Shown piece by piece: positions 1-8,684 of a stretch of DNA of 64,000 nucleotides (the first letter of the stretch is position 1; the number at the start of each line of letters is the position of its first letter). The translations under genes were made by a program, and so were the position numbers. Source of the DNA: Bryobacterales bacterium F-183 (GTDB lineage: Bacteria; Acidobacteriota; Terriglobia; Bryobacterales; Bryobacteraceae); assembly GCA_016865505.2 (NCBI GenBank), contig AP025252.1, positions 186,001 through 250,000 on the forward strand. Direction: 5' to 3'. Under the pieces are notes generated by a model. It had not been told where the DNA came from and did not search any database. It was given only the letters and a program-made list of their open reading frames with translations.

Positions 1-23
1 AAGTTCACGCCGCTCGCGCGCCG

Positions 24-1199
24 ATGCACACCGTTCAGATCAATCGTAAAGGCGCAAATCGCGTACATTCCGGCCATCCCTGGGTATTTGCAAGCGATGT
101 AGAAGATCGCGGCGAGGCCCAGGCTGGGGATGCTGTGCGCGTGGTCGGTCCACGTCATGAGACGCTGGGGTCCGCCCACTATAGTTCGACATCGCAGATT
201 ACACTTCGGATGCTTTCGACGGGTGCGCGGGCAGAAGAGGCGTCGCGCGAGTTTTTTGCGGAGCGGTTTGCCAAGGCTGCGGCGTTGCGCGAACTTGTGG
301 TCCGCGATTCCGATGCGTACCGGCTGATTTCCAGCGAAGGCGATTTGCTGCCTGGGTTGATTGTCGACAAATACGGACCGTACTTTGTCGTTCAAACACT
401 GAGCCAGGGCATGGATCGTGAACTAGCGACATTTGCACGGATTCTTGTGGATGAGTATGCGGCCGAAGGGATTGTGGCTCGCAACGATGCGGCGGTGCGT
501 ACACATGAGTCGCTGGCGGTGGAAAAGAAGGTCGTGCATGGCGAGGTTCCGGATCGCGTACCGATGCGGATGAACGGGCTGACGATGTACGCGGACTTGC
601 TGCATGGGCAGAAGACTGGTGTGTTTCTGGATCAGCGCGAGAACTATCCGGCGGCTGCGCGGTTCGCTAAGCCTGGTGGACGGGCGCTCGACTGCTTTAC
701 ATCGACGGGCGGGTTCGCGCTGCATTTGTCCCGGATTTGCGAGCACGTGGAAGCCGTGGATTCTTCCGCGCTGGCGCTGGAAGTCGCGGCGGGGAATGCG
801 AAGGCGAACGGCATCGAGAACATCGAGTGGAAGCAGGCCGATGTGTTTGAACTGCTGTCGGCGTACTCGAAAATGCGGACGAAGTTCGACACGATTGTGC
901 TGGATCCTCCAGCGTTTGCAAAGTCGCGATCCGCGGTGCAGGGCGCGTTGCGCGGGTACAAGGACATCAACCTGCGGGCGCTGCGGTTGCTGGAGCCCGG
1001 CGGGATTTTGGTGACCTGTTCGTGTTCGCATCACATCAGCGAGGCGGATCTGCTGGGTGTCGCGGCGGAAGCGTCGCTCGATGCGGGGCGTACGCTGCGA
1101 GTGCTGGACCGGCGCATCCAATCGCAGGATCATCCGGTGTTGCTGACGGTTCCTGAGACGTTGTATTTGAAGTGCGTGATCCTGCAGGTGGTGGCATGA
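24..1199 (+). CDS. rlmI: Class I SAM-dependent rRNA methyltransferase, RlmI-like
   Basis: The 391-residue protein matches the RlmI/YccW family, which methylates a cytosine at C5 in 23S rRNA using S-adenosylmethionine in the cytoplasm. An N-terminal PUA-like RNA-binding region contains GHPWVF near residue 20. The family signature QKTGVFLDQREN is near residue 195, followed by the SAM-binding segment ALDCFTSTGGFALHLS, then LDPPAFAKSR near residue 295 and the catalytic-cysteine segment VTCSCSHH near residue 335. Length is normal for the family. The ATG is only 23 bases from the window edge, so nothing upstream can be judged. The stop overlaps the next gene's start in ATGA, suggesting translational coupling. 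Family assignment is firm; the exact target base is inferred from homology. Confidence 0.9.
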   Translation: MHTVQINRKGANRVHSGHPWVFASDVEDRGEAQAGDAVRVVGPRHETLGSAHYSSTSQITLRMLSTGARAEEASREFFAERFAKAAALRELVVRDSDAYRLISSEGDLLPGLIVDKYGPYFVVQTLSQGMDRELATFARILVDEYAAEGIVARNDAAVRTHESLAVEKKVVHGEVPDRVPMRMNGLTMYADLLHGQKTGVFLDQRENYPAAARFAKPGGRALDCFTSTGGFALHLSRICEHVEAVDSSALALEVAAGNAKANGIENIEWKQADVFELLSAYSKMRTKFDTIVLDPPAFAKSRSAVQGALRGYKDINLRALRLLEPGGILVTCSCSHHISEADLLGVAAEASLDAGRTLRVLDRRIQSQDHPVLLTVPETLYLKCVILQVVA

Positions 1200-2341
1200 G
1201 GTACCTGCAGCGATACCTGCTGGAAACGATTTTGGTGACGTCGTCGGGGCTGGTGCTGCTGTACGCGTTTATACAACTGGTGCGTAGCGGGCGGTTGCGG
1301 AAGTGGACGGCGGCGCTGTTGCTTTTGGTGTGTAGCGGGCTGCTGGCGTTCGGACTGCTGATCAACGCGCACCGCGTAGAGGTACTGCTGCCTCCGACGT
1401 TCGGAACTGTGTATAAAGCACTGTATCTCGCCGCGATGGTGAATATTCTGGGCATTTTTCTGCTGTCCCGGATTTACGCCATTGGGCTGGGCAAGTGGCA
1501 GGAGCATTCCACCGAGCGGCGGAAGTTCTTGAAGGCGACATACGCGGCACCGGCGGCGGTGCTGGGGTACGGCGCGTTTATCGAGCGTGAACGGTTCCAA
1601 CTGCGCGAAGTGGATCTGCCGGTTGTTGGATTGCCGAAGGGGCTTGAGGGACTGAAGATCGCGCAGGTGACGGATGTCCACATTGGTGAGTTTTTGGACG
1701 AGCGGGACCTGGTTCGGGTGATCGATATGGTGAACGAGACTCGGCCTCACCTGGCGGTGATGACCGGAGATCTTGTGACGAAGTTCGGCGATCCCGTAGA
1801 TGCGTGCCTGCGGCAGTTGGCGCGGATCAAGTCCGATGCCGGGTTGTACGGCTGCATGGGGAACCATGAGATGTACGCGGACCTCGAAGAGTATGTCGAG
1901 TCCGAAGCTGCGCGGATGGGGATGCTGTTCCTGCGGAATCGTGCCAAGACGCTAATGTTTGGCGGTGACCTGCTGCACATCACTGGGGTCGATTATCAGA
2001 CCAAGCGCTTGAATCCGCAGTATCTGCGAGGTACGGAAAAGCTGGTGCGTCCGGATGCGACGAACCTGTTGCTGTCGCACAATCCGGATACATTCCGGGT
2101 GGCGCCGGACAAGAAGTTTCAGATTCAGTTGTCGGGACATACGCACGGCGGGCAGATCGCGGTGGAGATTTTGAATCCGTACCTGAATGTGGCCCGATTT
2201 GTCACGCCGTATGTCGCGGGTTACTATCACGAACGGGGATCTTCCCTCTATGTCAGCCGCGGCGTTGGCACCATCGGACTTCCGGTGCGGGCCGGCGTTC
2301 CACCCGAAGTGACGCTACTCCGGCTCCGCAGGATGGCCTAA
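1196..2341 (+). CDS. Membrane-anchored calcineurin-like metallophosphoesterase
   Basis: This 381-residue protein has an N-terminal membrane region of about three hydrophobic helices (residues 7-28, 38-56, 68-90), then a metallophosphoesterase domain of the YkuE/YaeI type. Metal-binding motifs appear in order: TDVHIG, TGDLV, GNHEMY, LLSHNPD and SGHTHGGQ. These are the standard two-metal ligands of the superfamily, so the enzyme should be active. Relatives act on lipid-linked phosphates such as UDP-diacylglucosamine or on phosphodiesters, but the substrate cannot be read here. The ATG at 1196 overlaps the upstream TGA (ATGA). A GTG 24 bases earlier is in frame but would put a short polar tail before the first helix, so 1196 is preferred. 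The next phosphoesterase gene follows after 18 bases. Confidence 0.85.
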   Translation: MRYLQRYLLETILVTSSGLVLLYAFIQLVRSGRLRKWTAALLLLVCSGLLAFGLLINAHRVEVLLPPTFGTVYKALYLAAMVNILGIFLLSRIYAIGLGKWQEHSTERRKFLKATYAAPAAVLGYGAFIERERFQLREVDLPVVGLPKGLEGLKIAQVTDVHIGEFLDERDLVRVIDMVNETRPHLAVMTGDLVTKFGDPVDACLRQLARIKSDAGLYGCMGNHEMYADLEEYVESEAARMGMLFLRNRAKTLMFGGDLLHITGVDYQTKRLNPQYLRGTEKLVRPDATNLLLSHNPDTFRVAPDKKFQIQLSGHTHGGQIAVEILNPYLNVARFVTPYVAGYYHERGSSLYVSRGVGTIGLPVRAGVPPEVTLLRLRRMA

Positions 2342-2359
2342 GCGGTAGACTGAGTCTTT

Positions 2360-3100
2360 GTGCGTTATCTCATCCTGAGCGACATCCACGGCAATATCGA
2401 CGCGTTGGAAGCTGTAATGGCCGACGCGGAGGGCAAGTACGACAAGATCCTTTGCTGTGGCGACCTGGTGGGGTACGGCGCTGAGCCGAACGCCGTGGTG
2501 GACTGGTGCCGCGCCAATGTGAGCGTGGTGATCCGGGGCAATCACGACAAGGTGGCGTCGGGCGTTGAGAAGATGGAAGACTACAATCCGGCGGCGGTGC
2601 TGTCCACCATGTGGACGCGCAAGGCTTTGACGCCGGAAAACGTCGAATATCTGCGAGTGTTGCCGAAGGGGCCTGTAGAAGTGGACGGGTTCAGCTTGGC
2701 CCACGGATCACCGTTTGACGAAGACGAGTATCTGGTGACGGTGTACGATGCGGCGAATGCCTGGGAATCGATGCCGACGCCGGTGACGTTCTTTGGGCAT
2801 ACGCATTTGCAGGGCGGGTTCTTTATCCGGCGCGCTTCTGTGCGGGAGATCGATAAGGTTCCGCCGGGGAACCATGAAGCGACTGTGGTGATTGACGACG
2901 ATAGCCGGTTTCTCATCAACCCGGGCAGTGTCGGGCAGCCTCGCGATCGGGATCCGAGGTCGGCGTATGCGATCTATTCGACGGACGATCGCATGGTGAC
3001 GTATTACCGCGTGCACTACGACATCGTAAAGGCGCAGAACAAGATTCTGAATGCCCAGTTGCCCGAGCCTCTTGCCCTGCGCCTTGCCGTAGGCTGCTAG
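2360..3100 (+). CDS. Metallophosphoesterase, YfcE/MJ0936-like
   Basis: A soluble 246-residue calcineurin-like phosphoesterase. It opens directly with the metal-binding strand LILSDIHGN, followed by CCGDLVGYG, RGNHDKV, LAHGSP, FGHTH and INPGSVGQPRD, the full ligand set of the YfcE/MJ0936 subfamily. Members hydrolyse phosphodiesters or nucleotides in vitro; some are annotated as diadenosine tetraphosphatases. The GTG start is used because the first strand begins at residue 3 and no ATG is available. It lies 18 bases behind the membrane phosphoesterase and is probably cotranscribed with it and the methyltransferase. The IS110 element lies downstream of its stop and does not disrupt it. Confidence 0.85.
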   Translation: MRYLILSDIHGNIDALEAVMADAEGKYDKILCCGDLVGYGAEPNAVVDWCRANVSVVIRGNHDKVASGVEKMEDYNPAAVLSTMWTRKALTPENVEYLRVLPKGPVEVDGFSLAHGSPFDEDEYLVTVYDAANAWESMPTPVTFFGHTHLQGGFFIRRASVREIDKVPPGNHEATVVIDDDSRFLINPGSVGQPRDRDPRSAYAIYSTDDRMVTYYRVHYDIVKAQNKILNAQLPEPLALRLAVGC

Positions 3101-3129
3101 TCACTATAGAACGACCAACCCCTAGTACC

Positions 3130-4475
3130 TGAGACGCGGGATACGCTGCGAGCAGGAAACTAGCGCGGCGCAGAGCCGCAAAGGAAAGGAGTTGGCCGTC
3201 ATGAAAAAGAATATCCGTTACGTCGGACTGGATGTGCACGCTGCGACGATCGCCGTGGCAATAGCCGAGCCTGGAGGCGAGGTGCGCGACATCGGCATTT
3301 TTCCCAACGATGCCGGCGGGTTAAGAAAACTGTTGTTCAAACTCGGACCAGTGGACAAGTTGAAGGCTTGCTATGAAGCAGGCCCCACTGGCTACGTCCT
3401 CTACTGGCAGTTAACCAAGCTCGGCGTAGCCTGCGAGGTGATCGCGCCAACGCTGGTCCCAACAAAGCCTGGGGATCGCGTGAAGACCGACCGCCGTGAT
3501 GCGGCCAAGCTCGCGCGATGCTATCGTGCCGGTGACCTGACGCCAGTCTGGGTGCCGGATGCGGAGCACGAAGCGCTGCGCGATCTGATCCGGCAACGCG
3601 AAGCTGTACGCAAGGACCAGCATCGCGCCAGACAGAGGTTTGGCAAGTTTCTGTTGCGGCACGGCCATCAGCCGCCGAAGGGCATGACCCGGTGGACGCA
3701 GAAGCATCTGGCATGGATCAAAAGCCTTGTGTTTGAGCACTTCGCATTGACGGCCACGCTCGAGGATCATATGCAGGAGATCGATCATGTGGGACGGCGG
3801 ATCGAGCGGTTGGAAGGCAAGATCGACGAAGCGATCGCGAAGATGCCGGAACAGATGCAGGGAGTGATCGCCGCATTGCAAGGACTGCGCGGCGTGGGCA
3901 AACTGGTGGCTGCAACGGTGGTGGCCGAGATCGGCCAGCTCAGCCGGTTCGAGTCGCCACGGCAGTTGATGGCCTATTGCGGCTTGGTGCCGAGTGAGCA
4001 TTCCTCAGGCAGCAGGACGCAGCGCGGTGCGATCAGCAAATCGGGCAACGCGCATCTGAGACGAGTGCTGGGTGAGGCGGTGTTTGCGTATCAGCACCGG
4101 CCATGGCTGGGAGGATGGTTGGCCAAGCGGCAGAAGGGGCTGGAGCCAGCGTTGATCGAGATCAGTTGGAAGGCGCAACACCGGCTGCACAAGCGATACA
4201 ACCATTTGCTGAAGGCGGGCAAGAACAAGGGTCAGGTGATGACGGCGTTGGCACGGGAACTGACAGGATTTCTGTGGGCCACGGCGATGCGCGTAGAATC
4301 GCAGCAGCAACAAGCGGCATAACCGGTATCCCTGGCGTCAGGACGAGGGAAGAAGGCGGCCGGAAAGGAGAACCCTCCTGTGTTTTATGCGGCAGGTCTT
4401 GCGCCAAACCCGCGCTTCTAGTCCGAGGCAGCTCCCGACGAATCATGACCCTGCGGTAGCCAACCCGCGTATATC
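3130..4475 (+). mobile_element. IS110-family insertion sequence (ends approximate)
   Basis: The element is defined by its transposase (3201-4322) and the non-coding DNA on each side before the neighbouring host genes. IS110 elements lack classic terminal inverted repeats and usually make no target duplication, so ends cannot be fixed from one copy. A possible subterminal inverted repeat is ACGCGGG (3134-3140) against CCCGCGT (4464-4470), which is short enough to be chance. The 3' non-coding part is longer than the 5' part, as in the IS1111 subgroup. The given limits are a guess built on that repeat. The element lies between the phosphoesterase gene and the terminator of the facing TonB-receptor operon, so it interrupts nothing. 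Confidence 0.5.
3201..4322 (+). CDS. IS110-family transposase
   Basis: A 373-residue DEDD-type transposase. The N-terminal RuvC-like domain shows the acidic residues in GLDVH, YEAGPTGY and KTDRRDA. A coiled-coil middle (about residues 185-225) leads to the C-terminal Transposase_20 domain with the helix-hairpin-helix segment LRGVGKLVAATVVAEIG and the catalytic-serine region YCGLVPSEHSSGSRT. These two domains define IS110/IS1111 recombinases, which work with an element-encoded guide (bridge/seek) RNA. The ATG at 3201 follows an AAAGGAAAGGAG ribosome-binding site; an in-frame TTG nine bases earlier is less likely. The gene appears intact. It contains only one GTAC tetramer in 1.1 kb, unlike surrounding host genes, consistent with recent arrival. 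Confidence 0.95.
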   Translation: MKKNIRYVGLDVHAATIAVAIAEPGGEVRDIGIFPNDAGGLRKLLFKLGPVDKLKACYEAGPTGYVLYWQLTKLGVACEVIAPTLVPTKPGDRVKTDRRDAAKLARCYRAGDLTPVWVPDAEHEALRDLIRQREAVRKDQHRARQRFGKFLLRHGHQPPKGMTRWTQKHLAWIKSLVFEHFALTATLEDHMQEIDHVGRRIERLEGKIDEAIAKMPEQMQGVIAALQGLRGVGKLVAATVVAEIGQLSRFESPRQLMAYCGLVPSEHSSGSRTQRGAISKSGNAHLRRVLGEAVFAYQHRPWLGGWLAKRQKGLEPALIEISWKAQHRLHKRYNHLLKAGKNKGQVMTALARELTGFLWATAMRVESQQQQAA

Positions 4476-4535
4476 AGACTGATCCACCGTCGCGTTTTGC
4501 CTCTTCCTTCATCCGGCCGCCAGGGCCGGAAAACA
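4323..4535 (+). other. Non-coding 3' flank of the IS110 element; candidate guide-RNA region
   Basis: No convincing gene lies between the transposase stop and the facing terminator. The stretch can form local hairpins, for example AGGAG-AACC-CTCCT near 4366-4380 and further GC-rich pairings downstream. In IS1111-type members of the IS110 family the guide RNA that pairs with target and donor is encoded downstream of the transposase, and the length asymmetry here fits that. No guide loops were assigned, so this is a placement argument, not an RNA prediction. Confidence 0.3.
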
Positions 4536-4563
4536 CAGAAGCCTCCCTCGCGGGAGGCTTCTG
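4536..4563 (-). terminator. Rho-independent terminator of the minus-strand TonB-receptor operon
   Basis: A perfect 12-bp stem, CAGAAGCCTCCC pairing with GGGAGGCTTCTG, encloses the loop TCGC. Read on the minus strand the hairpin is followed by TGTTTTCC, a short T-rich tract. On the plus strand it is followed by AAAACC, so it is oriented for minus-strand transcription. It lies about 55 bases beyond the receptor stop codon. Confidence 0.8.
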
Positions 4564-4618
4564 AAAACCAAGGCTCACAGGAGAGCATCCCGTAAGCCCA
4601 TTGACAGGTCGTCCTATA

Positions 4619-7456
4619 TCAGAACACCAACTTCAAGCCCAACTGGATCAGGCGCTGATCGAGCGCCGAGGTCCAGGCGTAGGTCGGCTGCGCGGTGATG
4701 TTGCCGAGCGTGTCGACCGTTGCAGTGGTGTTCAAGCCGGTGACGTTGGTGCGGTTGAACAGGTTCGTCGATTCAAAGAAAAACTCCGGCTTCCAGCGTT
4801 CTCCTACGGGGAAGATGCGCGAGTAGCGCATGTTCAGTTCGTAGGTTGCGGGGGCAACGACGGTGTTGCGTCCCACAAAGGCCGGGCGCTGGAAGGCGTT
4901 GCCTGCCGTGGTGTCCCCATTCAACGGGCGGTTGGAACCGATGTTGAAGTTCTCACCCGTTTGCGCGTTGAAGAGAAGCGCGATGCGGTTGTTGCGGACA
5001 AGATAGTTGCCTCCCGACGGGGCGTAGACGAGGTTGGCGTTGAAGGCGTGGCGACGGTCTGTCAGGGAGTTGCCGCGGTCACGACGGCGATTGGTGGGGT
5101 CCGAGAGCGCGGCGGCACCCGAGTCGATGTTGTTCTGCTCGGGAGCATCGTCGATGGCGTGGGACCAGGTCCAGGTGGCGAAGGCGTCGAGGCCTTTGGA
5201 GAAGCGCTTGTCGAAGCGGACGTTCAGGCCGTTGTAGTTGGACTTGCCCACGGATTCCGCAGACAGGATGTTGTTGAAACGGGTGTCGATGCGCGAGGAC
5301 GCGAAGATCGGACGTCCGTCGGCGAGGGTGTTGCCCGAGGGGATGACGTTGATGTTGCGCCAGATGGGCAGGCGGGTGCCGTTGGTGTACAGGTACGTGA
5401 TGGTGATGCCTGCATTGCCGCCGAGATCGCGCGAGATGGACGCGTTGGCGTTGGCGGAGTAGAGCGTGGCGAAGTCCGGCGAGACGGTGAGGATGTCCTG
5501 GGTGCCGAGGGTGAAGCCGGTGGGGATGCCCGCAAATACGTTGGGGAACGATGGGGCGATGGCCGAGCTGGGCGCTACGTTGATCGAGAAGAAGACGGGC
5601 GAGCCGTTCTGCAGGATCGAGCGGCGATACTGATCGGTCTGGAACGGATCGTAGAAGATACCGGTGCTGGCGCGGAGTACCCACTTGCCGAGGCCGAGCG
5701 AGGCACCGAGACGCGGGGCGAAGTTGTTTTTGTCGGTACGGAAGCTCTTCGAAGATGAGAAGGGGGAGTTCGGGTTCGCCGCGGGCGGGCTGAAGATGTC
5801 GTAGCGGAGGCCGTAGGTGATGGTGAGGTTGGAACGGGGCTTCCAGGAGTCCTGCGCGTAGAGGCTGCTGAACTGGGAGCGGTAGGAGAGGGTCGGGTCA
5901 CCGACGGTTTGGGCGAAGGTCGCAAAGCCGCGGGGGTTGACGCCGTCGCGCGCAGCGAGGTACGCGGCGATGGACGGGAAGGTGTAGATGGCGTTGGTGG
6001 CCTGCGTGTAGGTGTCGGGGATCCAGCGGAGGGAGCCTCCAAACTTGTACGAGTGGCGGCCGGCGTTGAGGCTGAAGTTTTCCGTGATTTCCGGGGTTTT
6101 TTCTTCGTACTGGAAGCCGGTGTTGGGCGAGTTGCCGAAGTTGGCGACGCCCGAGATGGTGATGGAAGGTCCATCGACGTTGGCTTCAAAGCGGCGCTGG
6201 GCCTGGGAGCGGTACGGGATCTGGACGCGGAGTTCGTTGACGGCGTTGGACGACAGCGTGGAGATCAACTGTACGGCGCCGGCATGGGAGCGATCGACGA
6301 AGTTGTAGGTTTGGGAGACGAGGGTGAGTCCGCCGCCGGCGTTGTAGGGCGAGTTGTTGCGATGGCCGCTGTAGCGCAGGGTGAGGCGGTTGGCGCTGTT
6401 GATCTGCCAGTCCGTCTTGGCGAGGAAGAAGGTGACGTCCTGCTTGAAGGGGATGGCGGAGGCGTAGCTGGCAGGCAGGCCTAGCTGGGCGATGGTGGCC
6501 GCGCTGGGGGACACCTGCTGCGGCAGGTCGCGCACGACGTTCTCAAACGAACCAAAGAAGAACAGCTTGTCGCGGATGAGGCGTCCGCCGAGGTTGCCGT
6601 TGTAGGCATTGACGTTGACGTCGGGGGTGGGCAGGCCTTCGCGTAGCAGGGCGGGTCGCGCACTGAAGGGGGTGCGGCGGAAGATGTACGCACCGGAGCC
6701 GTGATAGGCGTTGGAGCCGGACTTGGTGATGGTGTTGAAGACTGCGCCTACGGTGTTGCCGAACTCGGGCGCGAAGCCGTTGCTGACGGTTTGTACTTCG
6801 TCGATCCATTCGTTGGAGACGGGGAGCAGGCGGATTCCCGCGCGGTCGCTCTGGGTGTTGTTGGAGCCGTCCAACTGGTAATTAATGCGGCCGTTGAAGC
6901 CGTTGGCGTTGACCTTGCGAGGTACGCCAAACTCGGTATTGCCGCGGCCGCTGACGTTGGGCTGCTGGAGGATGAAGTTGTACGGGTTGCGCGATACCAG
7001 CGGCAGGTTCGAGAGGACATAGGTACCGAGGCTGCGGCCGGTGTCGGTACGGCTGGGGTCGATGGCTCCGGCGGCGGCGTTGACCACTACTTCTGTACTG
7101 ACGGTTTGCAGGGGCAGCGAGGCGTCCCGCGTTACGGTGGCGCCGGCGTTGACCTCGATGCCGGTTTGCTTGACTCGGGCAAAGCCGGACTTTTCAAACG
7201 TCAGATCGTACTGGCCAAGGGGCAAGAGATTGAAGCGGTAGAGGCCGCTGACTTCGGTTTCGGCGGATTGCTGAAGACCGGTGTTGACGTTGGTTACGGT
7301 TACTTTGACGCCGGCAATGGCTGCGCCGGTAGCGTCGGTGACGGTGCCAAGGATCTGTCCGTTGATGGAGGATGCTTGTCCGAAGGCAAGGCCTGCGGAG
7401 AGAAGCAGCAGGGTCGCGAGACCGAGTGTCAGTTTGCCCATAGAGTAGTGTTGCAT
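4619..7456 (-). CDS. TonB-dependent receptor, Oar-like, with carboxypeptidase-regulatory domain
   Basis: A 945-residue outer-membrane receptor. A signal peptide (about residues 1-25, ending AGLAFGQ) precedes a CarboxypepD_reg/CNA-B-like domain with GTVTDATGAAIAGVKV and SGLYRFNLLPLGQYDL, a plug region including NYQLDGSNNTQSDRAG and NTITKSGSN, and a long beta-barrel ending in LGLKLVF, the terminal-Phe outer-membrane sorting signal. Oar-like proteins import large or complex nutrients with TonB energy. The start at 7456 (MQHYSM) follows purine-rich GAAAGAAAA and gives a clean signal peptide; an upstream in-frame extension of 61 residues overlaps the phosphatase gene and is rejected. It begins seven bases after the alkaline phosphatase stop, so the two form an operon. 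The substrate is inferred to be phosphorylated or related to that enzyme's product. Confidence 0.9.
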   Translation of the reverse strand: MQHYSMGKLTLGLATLLLLSAGLAFGQASSINGQILGTVTDATGAAIAGVKVTVTNVNTGLQQSAETEVSGLYRFNLLPLGQYDLTFEKSGFARVKQTGIEVNAGATVTRDASLPLQTVSTEVVVNAAAGAIDPSRTDTGRSLGTYVLSNLPLVSRNPYNFILQQPNVSGRGNTEFGVPRKVNANGFNGRINYQLDGSNNTQSDRAGIRLLPVSNEWIDEVQTVSNGFAPEFGNTVGAVFNTITKSGSNAYHGSGAYIFRRTPFSARPALLREGLPTPDVNVNAYNGNLGGRLIRDKLFFFGSFENVVRDLPQQVSPSAATIAQLGLPASYASAIPFKQDVTFFLAKTDWQINSANRLTLRYSGHRNNSPYNAGGGLTLVSQTYNFVDRSHAGAVQLISTLSSNAVNELRVQIPYRSQAQRRFEANVDGPSITISGVANFGNSPNTGFQYEEKTPEITENFSLNAGRHSYKFGGSLRWIPDTYTQATNAIYTFPSIAAYLAARDGVNPRGFATFAQTVGDPTLSYRSQFSSLYAQDSWKPRSNLTITYGLRYDIFSPPAANPNSPFSSSKSFRTDKNNFAPRLGASLGLGKWVLRASTGIFYDPFQTDQYRRSILQNGSPVFFSINVAPSSAIAPSFPNVFAGIPTGFTLGTQDILTVSPDFATLYSANANASISRDLGGNAGITITYLYTNGTRLPIWRNINVIPSGNTLADGRPIFASSRIDTRFNNILSAESVGKSNYNGLNVRFDKRFSKGLDAFATWTWSHAIDDAPEQNNIDSGAAALSDPTNRRRDRGNSLTDRRHAFNANLVYAPSGGNYLVRNNRIALLFNAQTGENFNIGSNRPLNGDTTAGNAFQRPAFVGRNTVVAPATYELNMRYSRIFPVGERWKPEFFFESTNLFNRTNVTGLNTTATVDTLGNITAQPTYAWTSALDQRLIQLGLKLVF

Positions 7457-7463
7457 TTTTCTT

Positions 7464-8621
7464 TCACGGTGTAGATGGGTTTGGCTTCCAGCCGTAACTC
7501 TGCATGAGTATGTGGAAGATTTTCGTGTTTGGCATGTAGCCTTTGACACGTTCGGATCCGGGTCCGAGGGCGGCGATGAGGACTTCTTCGCCGGTGTGGA
7601 GGGTACCGACGCGTACAGGGACGCGAGCAGGGTCGGCATCGGCGGCGGGGATAACAGGTTCGCCTGGCTTGCCGCCGAGGGTGCGGAGGTCGAAGGAATG
7701 GTCCGCGGTGAAGAGTAGCAAGGTGTCCTTCTGGTTGATGCTCTCCGCCGTTTTTCGAACCAATTTATCCATTGCGACGGCCTGATCGAGGCCCCTTTGC
7801 AGCTTGTCGGTGTGCATGTCCCACTCGACCATCAGGAAGAAACCTTTGGGATTTCGGGAGAGGATCTGGATGGCTTTTTCGACCACTGGCTGAGGGTCGT
7901 AGGGGGCGTCGAAGAGTGCCACGATGCGACGGGCGTTCGAGGCCGGGACCTGCTCAGGACGGTCGTAGAGCGTGTAGCCTTTGGCGGTGAGAGCACCTGC
8001 AAAGTCATGGCCGGCTTCTTTGGTGGCGTCCAGGATCCCCTTGCGGCCGCCCCCGATGACGAGGTCCACGCCGTCGCCAAAGCGGGGCTTGGCGATTTGC
8101 GCCACGATTTCGGCGAACTTGCGGCGGTGGTTGGCATGCGCGTAGCAGGCGGCGGGGGTGGCGTCGGCCATTGACGTATTCGAGATGACGCCGGTGGAGA
8201 GACCGTGCTCTTCTGCGTACTCGAGGATGGTCTTGAGCGGCGCGCCGTCGGACTTGCCGGGTACGGCATCGGCGGATTGGGAGACGACGTTATTGCGGGT
8301 CTTTTGGCCGGTAACGATGGCGGTCATGCCGGCGGCGGAGTCGGTGACCCAGGCTCCGACGGGCGAGGTCTCGGAAAGACCAATGTTGGGAATCTGGTGG
8401 AGGAAGAGCTTGCCAGGGGCGCCATAGCCATGGATGCTGGCGGCGTGAAGCGTGGGGATGCCTCCGGCGTCGCCGAGGAAGAGGATGACGTTCTTGGCTT
8501 TGCGGTCTTTCGCGGTGGCTACGGGGATGACGAGGGCCATGGACAGGATGGCGAGGATGGGGAACAAAAGTCTGGTCACGACAGGTTCAGGGTAGCAGCG
8601 AGGATCGTCAGGCTGTCGCAC
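7464..8621 (-). CDS. Alkaline phosphatase, exported
   Basis: A 385-residue PhoA-family phosphomonoesterase. Seen motifs: metal ligand segment NVILFLGDAGG, nucleophile segment VTDSAAGMTAIVTG (Ser95 next to Asp94), ligand cluster VEWDMHTDK, TADHS, and the C-terminal HTGEEV histidine. All main catalytic and metal residues appear present. The hydrophobic N-terminus (LLFPILAILSMALVIPVATA) is a signal peptide, so it acts in the periplasm. The GTG at 8621 follows AAAGAAAAAC; an in-frame GTG at 8579 would start right before the hydrophobic segment and is a real alternative (371 residues). It leads the operon with the TonB receptor and is divergent from the receptor/sulfatase operon across an AT-rich gap, a layout consistent with phosphate scavenging. 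No Pho box was identified. Confidence 0.88.
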   Translation of the reverse strand: MRQPDDPRCYPEPVVTRLLFPILAILSMALVIPVATAKDRKAKNVILFLGDAGGIPTLHAASIHGYGAPGKLFLHQIPNIGLSETSPVGAWVTDSAAGMTAIVTGQKTRNNVVSQSADAVPGKSDGAPLKTILEYAEEHGLSTGVISNTSMADATPAACYAHANHRRKFAEIVAQIAKPRFGDGVDLVIGGGRKGILDATKEAGHDFAGALTAKGYTLYDRPEQVPASNARRIVALFDAPYDPQPVVEKAIQILSRNPKGFFLMVEWDMHTDKLQRGLDQAVAMDKLVRKTAESINQKDTLLLFTADHSFDLRTLGGKPGEPVIPAADADPARVPVRVGTLHTGEEVLIAALGPGSERVKGYMPNTKIFHILMQSYGWKPNPSTP

Positions 8622-8684
8622 GTTTTTCTTTACTAATCTTGTCGAGTGTATATATACTAAACTAGATAGGATTTATTATATATC
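8622..8684. promoter_or_regulatory. AT-rich divergent promoter region with a perfect GTATATATAC palindrome
   Basis: These 63 bases separate the divergent phosphatase and receptor/sulfatase operons and are strikingly AT-rich for this genome. They hold the perfect palindrome GTATATATAC (8648-8657), inside the looser inverted repeat AGTGTATATATACT, and several TATA-type -10 candidates. A TTGTCG at 8639-8644 could be a plus-strand -35. A shared operator controlling both operons is plausible but is inferred from position and symmetry only. Confidence 0.5.

Noticed and set aside
4601-5758. Plus-strand open frame of 385 codons antisense to the first TonB receptor
   Set aside because: Val/Gly/Arg-rich composition typical of an antisense shadow; the minus strand encodes a full receptor with signal peptide and C-terminal Phe.
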